Below are positions 21,826 through 32,754 of a DNA stretch of 64,000 bases, piece by piece. Both the position numbers and the translations under genes were made by a program. The first letter of the stretch is position 1, and each line of letters opens with the position of its first letter. The stretch is from Hirundichthys speculiger (Eukaryota > Chordata > Actinopteri > Beloniformes > Exocoetidae): positions 629,605 through 693,604 of the forward strand of contig JAGFBZ010002027.1 of the NCBI GenBank assembly GCA_018398805.1, given 5' to 3'. The notes under the pieces were generated by a model. That model was not told where the DNA came from. It saw nothing but the letters and a program-made list of their open reading frames with translations, and did no database searches.

Positions 21826-22944
21826 TGTCACATTTGTGTGTGGACTGTATTTAGATTTTATCTATTTTTAACATGCAAGTTCAGTGGGGCCTCATGGACT
21901 GAGTGAGCTGATTAACTGACTCCAGAGGGACTGATTGACTGACTGGTTGCAGCTGAGGGCAATCAGAGAAGTGGCACTCAGGAGCATTTAAGGAGCTCGA
22001 TACAGGAGAACGCGAGAAGCCAGTGGAAGTGAGTGTGCCCTGCAGTGAGGCTGAGCAGGACCTGGAACGGTGAGCAGCCAGAAATGTGTGGGACTGCACC
22101 AGCGCTGTGGCAGTGGAGATGCTGAGGACATCTTGCAGACAGTTTGGAGACAGGAGCCGGCGGTGGCGCAGGGATCGGCACTGGAGACTGTACAACGCCT
22201 GCTAAGTATTCCCTGAAGGGACGTATGTCGGCCTGAGGACCAAGTGTAACATTTGGGCTGTCTTACTCTGTTTGAGCTGACTGCTCCTACCTTTTCTCCA
22301 GCAGCTATTGAGGTTGACCAAGGGACAGCAGAGATTGTGGATACGGGACGCCTGTGGGGATAAGGGCCGAGACCCTTCAATGCTGTGGTGGCAAGAGTAG
22401 AAGGCAGCTTGGAGGAGCAATGCCTGGTCACTGTGGGAACCCCTTGCAGGCGTGACGTCACTACGAGGGACTCCACGTATATACTTTTTTTTACTGGTCG
22501 GAGGTGGACCCGACCAGTATTGTTTGTTTTTTTTCTTTTCCTTTTTGTTGTTTGTTTGTCATTGTTTTAAGCTGCCGCCTGGATTTCGGCCGCCACAGGT
22601 GGGTGGCAGCTCTAAAGACTTTTACCAGCAGTGACATCCTCTCCCTGTAGTGTGGGTTTTCTTAACAGGTTTTAGTACTGCATGTTGTGTGTATTTGGTT
22701 TGGTGTGCATTCCTTTTTTTATCGCATGTCCAGTTTGCAGCGTGTTGTGGTTTTAAGGGAGGGGTTGTGTACAGTGCAGGAGGTGTTGGGGGGAAGAGCC
22801 AGTGCCCCGGTGGTGCCTATCAAGATCTGCTGTAGTCCTTGTGGCCTTATGAATTTAATAAAGTGTTAAACCTTTCATAAGTATCTCTGCGTTGTCTATT
22901 GCCCGGGAGGATCTCGAACTGTCGGCTTTTTGCCAGGCGTGACA
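21826..22944 (+). repeat. 3' LTR of the Ty3/Gypsy element
   Basis: Same sequence as the 5' LTR except for about ten differences, including ATGCGAG/ACGCGAG, GATATC/GACATC and the end GTCGGG/GTCGGC. It keeps an intact TGACGTCA at 22453-22460 with TATATA 18 bases downstream (22478-22483) and AATAAA at 22856-22861. The short frames within it are not genes. Confidence 0.95.
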
Positions 22945-23640
22945 TCTCCACTGCATTTCTCCTTTTCCTTCCCTTTCTTCTTCCCTTCCTCCTCCTCCAG
23001 CTCATTCATAATTACTTGGGAGCACCTTGTTACTGTAACTGTGCTCCATATTCTTTACTTTCCTGTGGTTTGTTGTGCTGTTTTTGCCCCTCTTTTTTTC
23101 TGTGTATTTGCAGGCCAGAGTTTCATGGGTTTCATGCTGAGTTGCAGTTCCATCCTCTGTTCATCCCGGGGTTCTCCTCCACTTGTGTTTGGGTGCCGAC
23201 TGGCGTGGTGATCGGCGACCTGGTCCTCTGGCCATCTTATCCCAGTGCTGCTGCCTCCATCTGTTTATGTTTATATGGTCATTATATTCAGTCATTTCAG
23301 TGTCTCCTCTCTCTGTCCTCCGTCCTCTCTCTGTCCTGTCTCCCCTCTTTTCTTTCTCTACCCGGCTGGCCTTCAGCAGGAAGGTCCCCCCATATGATCC
23401 AGGTCCTGCTCAAGGTTTCTTCCTCTTAAAGTGGAGTTTTTCCTTGCCACTGTTTGGCTTAAAGGTTTTTTCTCCCTCTGGGAGTTTTTTTTTACCTGCC
23501 ATTATCCTTGATTTGGATTTAATATTATAATTTTAGTTAATGATATTTGCTCGGGGCTCATGCTCTGGGTCTCTGTAAAGTGCCTAGAGACAATTTGACA
23601 TCGTAACAGATGCTATACAAATAAAATTGAATTGAATTGA

Positions 23641-23927
23641 AATCCGAGTGGTCATTTGATGAACTGCACTTCTTGGTTTGCATAAAAGTGGAAACATGGA
23701 TGTTGCCCCTTTGTGGGTTCATGTGTATTTTCTAAGATGGGAAAAAAAATTGCTTGGCAAGGGCAGTCAAATATTTTCATACATTTGGCCCCTTGGACAC
23801 CTTTTTGCATCTAGAAAAACAACAGACAAAGTTCTTGCTCTAAAAAACAAATCCAGGAGGAGAGGAGTTTTATTTGAATTTTCATAATAAAATCAGAGTC
23901 TCTTCCTTCAGTCCACAGAGCAGCTTC
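23641..23927 (+). promoter_or_regulatory. 5' flank of lectin copy B, separated from its distal part by 10 kb
   Basis: Matches the flanks of C and D from the TGGTCATTTGATGAACTGCA block to the ATG. The more distal flank of B lies at 13373-13502, on the far side of the LINE/Gypsy insertion. The insertion is only about 290 bp upstream of the start codon, so it could change or supply promoter activity. Confidence 0.55.
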
Positions 23928-26900
23928 ATGATGGAGAGGATCTGGTTGGGTGTCTGGTTTCTCTCAGGTCAGTGATTTCTTTGTTAATGCCTGGCAGTGA
24001 TTATTATTGTGTAAAATTGTTGGTTTGGTGCTTCTTTACCTTAAGGAAAATATTGATTTTTTTCTCTCCCAGAGTGTGTCATCCTCTCCAGCTGCCTCCT
24101 CCGTCACTACCACTTTGTTGATCAGTCTTTGACTTGGACTCAAGCTCAGACCTACTGCAGACAGACATACACAGACCTGGCTACTGTTGAAAACTCTGAA
24201 GAACTGAACCAACTCATCAACACAGTTTCATCTGCTGGTCACAACTCTGAGGTCTGGATTGGTCTGTACAATAAAATCAACTGGAGGTGGTCTGATGGGT
24301 TCACTGGGAACGGAGCTGAGTACAGGAACTGGTCAGGTTCTTGGTCCGAACCAAATTTTGCCTCAAGTAATGAGTTGTGTGGGGTCATTTCAAACCAATA
24401 TTCATGTGCGGATGCTGAGTGCACCTTACCATTCCAATTTGTATGTTATAGAGGTAAGAATACCAGCAAAGACATATTTAAATATTGAGGGAAAATTAAT
24501 TTAACTCATACGTCTCTTGTAACACTGAAACTGCAGGATCACAGCTGGATCCTGAATTTGTTCATGTGAATCAGATGATGAACTGGTCCAGCGCTCAGAG
24601 TTACTGCAGAAAGAACTTCATAGACCTGGCTACTGTGAGGAACCACACACAGAACCAGAGGGTCCGGAGGATGATACCTGATGGCTGGAATTGGATGGGT
24701 CTGTTTAGAGATCCAGATTTTTACTGGTCTGATGGGAGCAAGTTCTCTTTCAACAACTGGGATGCTGTTAAAAATCCAGTCAAGTCAAGGAAAGTCATCT
24801 GTGGTGTTACATCTGTACAGAGATCAGGAAAATGGAAGTTTCTGTCCTGTGAAACAAAATTACCATTTATCTGCTACAGCTATCCCAGTGAGTGTCCTTG
24901 GAAGAAAAATAGATTACATTAGAATAACAGACACTAAAATTAATCGGGTAGATTTTAGATTTAGTAATATTTCTCTTTCCAGAACAACATCATGTTTGAT
25001 TTTTTTTCTCATTTCACACCAGTAAAGAAGCAGGTGGTGAAGATGAGGCTGAAGGTGGAGGACTCTGTGGATCTGAACCACCCTGATGTGAAAGCAGAGC
25101 TCCTGAAAAAGGTAAATGTGGAATTTGAATTGCTTTAATTGTTGGAAACAAACTAACGTCCAATAAGATTCAAGTCTCTTTATTGTCATTATGCAGGCAT
25201 AACGAAATTTTGCACGACTCCCGGCATGCACACACATAAATACACACATAAATAAATCACTCAAATAAATAGTAGAAGAAAAAATATATATATAAGATAA
25301 AAAACAACATTCTTGGTAGATGATATTTACAGATTGTACGTGTTTATTTACAGAGAACAGAGAACTGGCTGTGCGGGGGGGGGGGGGGGGGGGGGGGGGG
25401 GGGTGGGGGGGGGGGGGGGGGTCATGTTTAGAGTTCTGTGGGGGGGTGGGGTATAGTGGTTCCACTACAAGGGGGCTATGGCTTTCACAGCTCTGGAGAA
25501 AAAGCTGTCTCTGAGTCTTTTTGTGGTGGCTTTGATGTTTCTGTACCGCCTCCCCGATGGAAGTGGTACCAACAGTGCATTGCCCGGATGGGTGGGATTG
25601 GCTGCTATGCGTCTGGCCCTCTTCTGGACTCGTGCAGTGTAGACTGAGTCCAGATCTGGTAGACGGCAGCCCACAATCCCCTGTGCCGTTCTCACCACCC
25701 AGGCTAGGTCCTTTTTGTTCTGTGACGTGCAGCTGCCGTACCACACCGTCACACTGAGACACAGGATGCTCTCAATGGTTGCTCTGTAGAAGTTCATGAG
25801 CACCTGTGAAGAGAGTCCAGAGCGCTTCAGCTTCCTGAGGAAGAAGAGCCGTTGTTGGGCCTTCCTCACCAGGTGTGAAGCGTTCACAGACCAGGAGAGG
25901 TCAGAGGAAATATGGATGCTGTCTACACGCTCCACTGCCTCTCCATGTATGCAGAGAGGAGCGTGTTCAGTCCCTGGACCTCCTTCGTCTTGCTGGTGTT
26001 CAGGATGAGGTTGTTCCTGCAGCACCACTGTGTGAGCCTCTGGACCTCCTCTCTGTAGTGGGTCTCGTCGTTGTTGGATATGAGACCCACCATGGTGGTG
26101 TCATCCACGAACTTCACAACCATGTTTGTAGGGTGGATGGCAGAGCAGTCCTGTGTGAAGAGGGTGAAGAGGGCAGGGCTGAGCACTAGGGGTGTAACGG
26201 TACACAAAACTCTCGGTTCGGTACGTACCTCGGTTTTGAGGTCACGGTTCGGTTCATTTTCGGTACAGTAAGAAAACAAAATGCAAAATATAAATGTGCT
26301 AGTTGTTTATAACACACTTTTGTGCTTTTTAACAATAGGAACATTAGCCTATACAAAGCTAGAATTCTGCTCAAAAATATAAATACAATATTCTGAAATT
26401 TAGATATTTTGAAGAACAAAATAAAAATAACATTGGCTCAGACTTTTGCTTAAAAAAATAATCCATCTGATGTGCAAAATTGAACAGTTGCAACACTGAA
26501 CAGTTTCAAGTTGTTAGTCAGATTAAATAACATGAATAAGGCTCAGGGTGTTTCTTTAAAAACTAATCTTTTTATTCTTTCATAAAGTCCCGGTATGATT
26601 TTCTGGCTAAAATGTAGACGAGAAGGTAATTGATATCGAGGCTCAATTACCTTTATCATGTGTTTGAAGCCAGCGTTCTCTACCACTGATTAGGGTGTTT
26701 GTGTGCACGCGCGTCGCTTCGCCTGTGTATGTGGTGACACGCGCCCAGTCCGCACACACAAACTCGCCGACCGCGCGCTGGCTGTGGACTGAGCCCAAGA
26801 GAGAGAGAAGCGCAGCTCGCGAGGCAGACAGCAGCCAAGTGATGGCTTCAAACCTAGCTGTTTGAGTCCACGTGAGTCTCAAAATCACCAGAAAAAGTAG

Positions 26901-28204
26901 CTAGATTTGTCGCTAGGCGCTTTTTACATTTTAAGTCCGTAGGGGGGTCTGGAAAGTCGCTAGATATAGCGACAAAGTCGCTAAGTTGGCAACACTGGGT
27001 GTGCGCACAACAGCGCATCTGTGGCTGCAGCGCTCTGCTCCACAACATGCGGTCCTCTACTTAATATGTCCGTGTGGAAACTCGTGCGGTACGCCCCCGT
27101 CCCGAACCGACCTACCCATACCGAAACGGTTCAATACAAATACATGTACCGTTACACCCCTACTGAGCACACAACCCTGCGGTGTCCCGGTGTTGAGGAT
27201 CAGTGGTGCAGAAGTGTACTTTCCTATCCTCACCACCTGGGGCCTGTTGGTGAGGAAGTCACTGATCCAGGAACAGAGCGATGGTGACAAACCCAGGCTG
27301 TGGAGCTTCAGGGCCAACACGTCTGGGAGAACAGTGTTGAAGGCTGAACTGAAGTCCACAAACAGCATCCTGACATAGGTGTTGGGATGCTGCAGGTGGG
27401 TCAGGGCTGTGTGAAGTGCTAGCGAGACAGCATCCTCCGTAGAACGGTTCTCCCTGTAGGTGAATTGCAGGCTGTCCAGGCCTGCAGGGATGACGTCCTT
27501 GATGTACTTTAGGAGGATCCGCTCGAAGCACTTCATGATGACTGGGGTCAGAGCAACAGGATGGTAGTCAATGAGGCAGGTGATGGTTGTTTTCTTGGGC
27601 ACAGGCACAATGATAGAAGACTTCAGGCAGACAGGTACCAGAGAAAGCTGCAGCGACAGGTTAAAAATATCCAGAAAAACCTCTGCCAGTTGGTCCGCAC
27701 ATGACTTCAGCGTCCGACCTGACACCTTAACCGGGCCTGCAGCTTTGTTGGCGTTGATTCTCCTTAGGGTGGAGGTCACCTGGTGAAGCTGCAGGATGAG
27801 AGGCTGATGTTGCACCTCTGGCTGGAGGGGGAGTACAGCCCTCTTGCTGCTTGGAGAGTCAAAGCGTGCAAAGAAGTTGTTTAAGGTGTCAGGCAGAGTG
27901 GGGTCATGGGTGACCTGCTGGTCGCTGCGCTTGTAGTCTGTGATTGTCTTGATGCCTTTCCACATATTGCGTGTGTTGTTGTCCTTGAAGTGCTCCTCAA
28001 TGTGCTGCTTGTGCCTGTGTTTTGCCAGCTGGATTAACACACACAGATTTAGTTTTGTGATTGAAAATATGTGCTGTCTGTGTGTCTCAGCTCCAGGACA
28101 GACTGAAGGAGAACGGAGTGAGTGGAGTCACCCTGAAGTGGAGAGAGCAGCCTGATGGAGAAGTCTTCCACAAGGAGGAGAAAAGAAAGAAGACTGAGTT
28201 CTGA
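23928..28204 (+). CDS. Two-domain C-type lectin, copy B
   Basis: Five exons with GT/AG junctions and continuous frame: 23928-23967, 24073-24453, 24537-24887, 25023-25111, 28091-28204 (975 coding bases, 324 residues). Order: hydrophobic N-terminal segment starting [13 protein letters not shown] (probable signal peptide); CTLD1 with [35 protein letters not shown] and the EPN triplet, followed by CADAEC where many sugar-binding domains have WND; CTLD2 with [13 protein letters not shown] and [15 protein letters not shown], no EPN/QPD triplet, and NWS and NHT glycosylation sequons; then a basic tail ending EEKRKKTEF. No transmembrane segment is seen, so a secreted or lumenal protein is likely. CTLD1 is two residues longer than in C or D (a GSWS stretch). 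Intron 4 is 2,979 bp because of a LINE; in A, C and D it is 106 bp. AATAAA follows at 28511. Ligand unknown. Confidence 0.9.
25375..25421 (+). repeat. Poly-G tract (G29-T-G17)
   Basis: Forty-six G residues interrupted by one T, within the LINE in intron 4 of copy B and on its transcribed (non-template) strand. Such runs can form G-quadruplexes and are prone to sequencing and assembly length errors. Confidence 0.95.
26187..27162. mobile_element. hAT element nested in the intronic LINE
   Basis: Begins TAGGGGTGTAACGGTAC and ends with its exact reverse complement GTACCGTTACACCCCTA. The 8-bp target duplication CTGAGCAC stands at 26179-26186 and 27163-27170. The subterminal CGGTTCGGTACGTACC motif is typical of this widespread fish hAT family. 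It is 976 bp long with no transposase frame. It lies within the LINE's RT, between the CVLS and PALF words, so it inserted after the LINE. Confidence 0.95.
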
Positions 28205-28551
28205 AATATAAACCCAGCTTCAGTCAGGAATGATGGAGGTTTAGTTCAGATCTGCGCACATCTACAAGGCATCACATTATTAGGATGAATCTTTCATCTT
28301 CATGATGTTTTTGACTTTTCTATTTACTGTTTGTGACATGAACACATGGTGACTGTGTGAACACAAAGTGCTTGAATGTGCAGTCAGAACCTATTTAATA
28401 CTGGTGTGTTAACTAGAGTACAAGTTGCTTTATTACAGATATTTTCTGCTGTTGAAGTCTTCATTGTGTGGAGGCTGACTGCTCTTTCTTTTTGCTCTTT
28501 CTAATTAACTAATAAATGAGTGAATGGACCGTGTTGTGGAGTCCATGTGAG
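28205..28551 (+). other. 3' UTR and flank of lectin copy B
   Basis: Matches the sequence after the stop codons of copies A, C and D, including CTTCATGATGTTTTTGACTT and AATAAATGAGTG at 28511. The flank is interrupted at 28552 by a hAT-like element and resumes at 30692. Confidence 0.7.
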
Positions 28552-30691
28552 CAATGGCACCTGCAGAGGAGAGGCTATGCCCCCCCCCCAAGCAAATAGC
28601 CCCCCCCCACGATGGACAGCCACCATCAACTTGACGGCGTCAAGCCAGACCTGGCATTTCTCACTCATCAAAATTATATTATTGTTCACCCAGTTCCACC
28701 GATATGTATGCAGCGCAAGACTCTCTGTAGCAGAGCTCAGCGGCAGCCAGATATGAGCGACTACCCATCAACCAATCAGAAAACTGCATACTGTCACATA
28801 TCAGCCAATCAGAAAACATCAGTTCTGGTTCCAGGTAAGATTCGAATTATCAACCGCGGGTTAGATGAACAAGGAGAGGAGGAGATGCGTCTTCAAATGA
28901 GCGCAGTCAGTGATCTCATCTTTTAATTTTATAGCCTACTGAATCATAAAATCACTTAATGTACAAAGTGGAAAACTGAGATCACTGTCAGTTGGGTAAT
29001 ATCAGTTTTTTATAACTCACAAGACCAAATGTTAACTTTAGCCATCACAGTCTCTTGCTAACTTTAGCATCCTCACCTACACACCCCTTACGTTACACTG
29101 GACTCACTCTCATCACACTGTCAGGTTTATTTTTATTTTGTCAGGATCTTTTGTCGGAGTAGTTCAGGTGACAGCATTGTATGGACAAAGACACATTTCA
29201 TACAAACATTTTCATTCTAGTGATTGATGTTATTCTCACATAACTTAATAGAAGATTTTGAAAAGATGGTTGTGAGACCATGACCGATATATGTTTTAAA
29301 TCCTTTAAGTGCCACTGTTTGTAATAAAGATGACATATTTAGATTGGCAACAACGTTTATGTGTGAATCTGAAGAGGTAGAAGTTGAGATTCCTCAGCTA
29401 AAATGATTGACAGAAAGAAAACAGAAAAATGGCTCACAACACCCAAAAGTCTACAAGAACTCAGTTTTTATTGAGCCTGATGAGGATGTATTTGTAGAGA
29501 TATTTAAGCTGTGCAGTATTTCCTAAGTTACCTGTTAGTACTGCAGGTACTACTACTGTTAATGCAGCCTTTCTGCTCGTACTCTGATCAAGACCTACTT
29601 GAGAAATAGTTTGACTGATGACAGTTTGGGGGTTTTGATCATAGAGTCCAGCAGTTCAAACGTCCTAAATCCTGAGGACTTTGTGGATGACTTTGCTAAA
29701 ATTCATGGTAACAGAAGAATACAGTTGTACTGATCCAGATGTGCATCTGATGACTGAAAGGGAGGAACAGCTGGATAGATGATAAACTGTCAAACTGTCA
29801 TGTGATGTAATTAATGGATGGATGAATTGATGGATAGTCAGACTAGGGGACTGGTATAAATGTATGTATAAAAATGGAAGTAAATGGAAATAAATTCATC
29901 ATTGGGTAAATCTTAATCTTGTCGGTTTGACCCCGTTTGTTCTTACTCTTTACTTTTAACATGTAAATTAGTGTCACCCTGGGTTTAGTCTCTCTGTGCT
30001 CCAAACAGTATCCTGTGAGTTTTTTTTTAGCAGAAGTGTGTGGAAATTGTAGGATTTTCCCCTGTAAAACAGCATTGTTCAAATTCTCCTCTTGCTAGGA
30101 TTACATCCCTGTTAATCAGTCCAAACCACAATTTGTTGCAATATGAAAGAAGTCACAGGTTACTCTTTAATCTAAATAAAGGTTTCGCTTAAGTGATCCC
30201 CTGCTTATTTGCCTAATAAGTCTGAAACATTTTAGACTTTAAAAAAAAAAAAAAAAAAATTCTCAAAAACTCCCCAAAATATGGGGCTCATTTAGGCCAC
30301 AGATATTACCAGATTGCACCATTTGCATACTTTTTGGTCAAAAAAAATTTTTTTTTTTTTTTTGGGGGGGGGGTATGCCCCCTGAGTTGCTTTGTGGCTT
30401 TGCAGGTCTTTTGGCAACCAACTTTTCATAAGGAAACCAAATGTTTCTAAGTTTGGTGCCCTCATAGTAACAAACAATTTATTCTAAAGGGAAAATCCTG
30501 ATTACAACACCTTAAATACTGCAAAACAGTTATGTAATACCAGGCCTAGGTGTAGATATTGTCTGATTTACATACTGTAGTGTCTTGTTTATGTTGTTTA
30601 GGTTTTTTTTAGGGTGCCTCCATGCCCCCCCCCCAACATTTTAACTGGCCCCAACTGGCCCCCCAGAAACTATTTTCTGCAGGTGCCACTG
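28552..30691. mobile_element. 2.1-kb hAT-like element in the copy B 3' flank
   Basis: The ends CAATGGCACCTGCAG and CTGCAGGTGCCACTG are inverted repeats with one mismatch. The 8-bp duplication CATGTGAG stands at 28544-28551 and 30692-30699, and removing the insert restores the flank seen in copy C (GTTCATGTGAGCTCAAACTA). Both ends are followed by poly-C/poly-G-rich segments. No transposase frame was found, so it is non-autonomous or decayed. The interior has A and T homopolymers at 30240-30260 and 30340-30370. Confidence 0.9.
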
Positions 30692-31390
30692 CATGTGAGC
30701 TCAAACTACTGGTTGAGTTCTTTACCTGAACCATCACAGTCATGGACTCATTGGTGTGAACTAATGACAGATTTGGTGTTTAATGTATCATTTACAAACA
30801 TGAATAAAAAGCTTTTGTTTGGTCATCAGCATGAACTTGTACAAATGGGATTTTTAACTCATTTGAAAATAGAATTTTAATTGATTCTTTCATTAAACAA
30901 CAAAAAACCCTTTAATTTTAAATTAAATCGATTAACCTCTGCTAAAAAAGGCTAAGATTATGTTTTTTTCTTCTATATTGGTTGTGTTGAAAAGTATCCA
31001 TTGATCAGATGATGTAAGTGGCTCTGCTGTGGAGACCAACGCTTCTGAAGAACAGTAATGCAATGCCAGGAAATATTGTTAGCTCTAAAATGGGAATATG
31101 CTGGAATGGAGAGATGATGATTGATGACAAGTGAACCAGTGGAGATTTCTGGTCTCTCAGGGGAACCTCATACAGTATGACCAGTCCATCAGGAAAACAT
31201 GTCAATTTATATATATGTAAATTCTGCCCTTCCCTTCCATACAGTGAGTGTGATTTGTTTACCAAAGCCAAAACCAAACCAAGTAGTTAAAGCCTATTCT
31301 GTTTTAGTTCAGTAGCCTATGTTGGCTATGCTAGTCTACATTCATTTTGTGAGCATCAATACCTGTTATTATTGGACAAACTGATTAATC

Positions 31391-31423
31391 CAGGTGTGTC
31401 TGACCATTAGTCAGACACACCTG
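31391..31423. repeat. Perfect 14-bp inverted repeat with 5-nt loop
   Basis: CAGGTGTGTCTGAC and GTCAGACACACCTG flank the loop CATTA. A third arm, ACACACCTGGATTTATCAGT near 31451-31470, is the reverse complement of the sequence leading into the hairpin (31380-31399), so the whole 31380-31470 stretch can fold in alternative ways. Probably the end of a transposon. Confidence 0.8.
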
Positions 31424-32366
31424 TAGTACACCAGTAGTAGCTACTCGGACACACCTGGATTTATCAGTTTGTCTAGTCAGTTTGTTGGTTCCCCACCGGA
31501 TTTCCGGGTTCTGAGCGGACCCGCCACAGAGGTTTTTAATCGCAGATCCGGACCGGACACAGTGTGGAGCCAGCCGGTCCGCGATCAGGCTCCAAAGCGG
31601 ATCCGGCACTGAGTCCAAGTGGACCCCGATACGGGTCCATTTTGCGGGTCCGTTCCGGATATCTTTGCTGTGTGGGGGGGTTTCAGTACACAGTTGGAGG
31701 AAAAATCAGTTCAGGTATATGAATAAACACTTATGGTACAAAATATTTCGATTGACGGTTTCTTCAGGCCGCAAAGAAAGATGTCCGTGACGCCAAAAAC
31801 TGTAGTTTCTGCCAGAGAGGTGTTTTCTCTATCTTCTCTCAGTCTTCTGTCTTCTTCAGGGTGATAAAAAAGGGACGCGGCTCCAAAGCTGTCTTTAAAT
31901 GCATATAAAGTTTATTTGCAGAAAAAGAGGCCTAATACAGACTTGCGCACGTCTGGGAACTTCTCAGGTTGGATTTGGTAAGAAGAACAAGAGCGTACTG
32001 AAAGAAACAGTTCTTATAGTCATAGTCAGAACTAATTACAGACAAACATGGGATCAATCACAATTTTTTTGGCAATAGTTTGACAGGTTTTTCCCCTTTG
32101 GACAATGACCATCTGGTATCTCACGATAAGACCCCAAACACAGGATATTACTCCCTTTTCTCTTAATTTTGGAATCTTCCAAATTTGTAAGCCTGGGAAC
32201 CGACCTTGAGCTGATTTTCACATAATGGACTGGAACAAACCCAGTGAACCCAGAAACAACGCCTAAACTGTCAGGCCTTTTCACTGTTAACAAGTCGTAG
32301 TTAAGCTTTATATAAAAACATCGTGTACATATCAGATATATATCATGTTTTTCAGACACTACACAA
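31424..32366. other. Unassigned, probably repetitive
   Basis: A GC-rich block at 31490-31660 has many CCGGA/TCCGG words; its origin was not recognised. 31700-32366 is AT-rich with no gene. It lies between the repeat shared with 8187-8316 and the L1 fragment and could include the 3' region of that L1 or another retroelement. Confidence 0.3.
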
Positions 32367-32754
32367 TCATAACAACATACCAAATACCTTGGCAGGGGGA
32401 ATAGGGGATAAAATAAAAATGCCAAAATGATTACAGATATTCACAGTTCTTATTGCCTTTTGGTTAAGAGAAAACTGAACTGAGTCGATGTACTTAACCT
32501 CGCTGTAAAAGGCAACAAAACAAGTTTTTTTAAAGGTGAACCTACATTTGTGAATAAGGAATTTGGCCAAAAGAATGATGAGATTAATAATAAATGTTCC
32601 ATTAGGCTTTTTCTTTCTGTTAGAGTCAGCGAGGCCAAAGAGGCCTCCAAAACAACTGAAATTCTCTTTCGATGATACTAGCAATATAATCGCAAATATC
32701 AGTCCAGTGGTTTTGGACAACAGGACAGTGCCAAAATAAATAAATAACTGTTTC

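Larger units (their letters stand above)
15780..22944 (+). mobile_element. Complete Ty3/Gypsy LTR retrotransposon
   Basis: A 7,165-bp element with two LTRs of 1,118 and 1,119 bp, gag, pol, and a polypurine tract. It is bounded by the 4-bp direct repeat TCTC (15776-15779 and 22945-22948). Removing it rejoins the LINE 3' region, whose unbroken order is visible in another copy at 47340-47570 (CTGCAGGGAGGTGCCAACAT followed by TCTCCACCTC). Pol order is protease, RT, RNase H, integrase, which defines Ty3/Gypsy. No env-like frame is present between pol and the 3' LTR. The LTRs differ by about nine substitutions and one indel by eye, so insertion was recent. Confidence 0.95.
13503..23640 (+). mobile_element. 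L2/CR1-like LINE interrupted by a Ty3/Gypsy element
   Basis: The LINE lies in two pieces: 13503-15779 (reverse transcriptase and start of the 3' region) and 22945-23640 (3' end). The right piece has the GGTTTCTTCCTCTTAAAGTG and GGAGTTTTTCCTTGCCACTG words of fish L2-type tails and ends in a (TTGAA)n track after ATACAAATAAAATTGAATTG. The element is 5' truncated (no endonuclease) and sits in the 5' flank of lectin copy B: the flank breaks after TTTTGCAG at 13502 and resumes with AATCCGAGTGGTC at 23641, compared with an unbroken flank in copy D at 41575-41600. Confidence 0.9.
25167..28033 (-). mobile_element. LINE in intron 4 of lectin copy B, antisense
   Basis: The intron matches the other copies up to GTCCAATAA (about 25166) and again from TAACACACACAGATTTAG (28034). 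Between them, on the minus strand, is a 5'-truncated non-LTR element. 27170-28033 encodes RT with [42 protein letters not shown] and TPQGCVLS. 25923-26178 has [11 protein letters not shown] (the VDD active site) and [10 protein letters not shown]. 25465-26028 has the C-terminal part with [20 protein letters not shown] and [17 protein letters not shown]. Its 3' end (AGTCTCTTTATTGTCATTAT read on plus) is a common fish LINE tail. It is frameshifted and split by a hAT at 26187-27162. Confidence 0.85.

Noticed and set aside
22899..23530. Frames with many hydrophobic residues after the 3' LTR
   Set aside because: They cover the pyrimidine-rich LINE 3' region and are not conserved as protein.
24239..24424. 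Open frames antisense or shifted to the lectin exons (also 24259-24504, 37212-37415, 42179-42418)
   Set aside because: They are shadows of CTLD1 exons; the spliced frame with conserved cysteines and splice phases is the real one.
27057..27169. C-terminal end of the 327-codon minus-strand frame 27057-28040
   Set aside because: It reads out of the LINE into the end of the nested hAT element, so the chimeric tail is an artefact.
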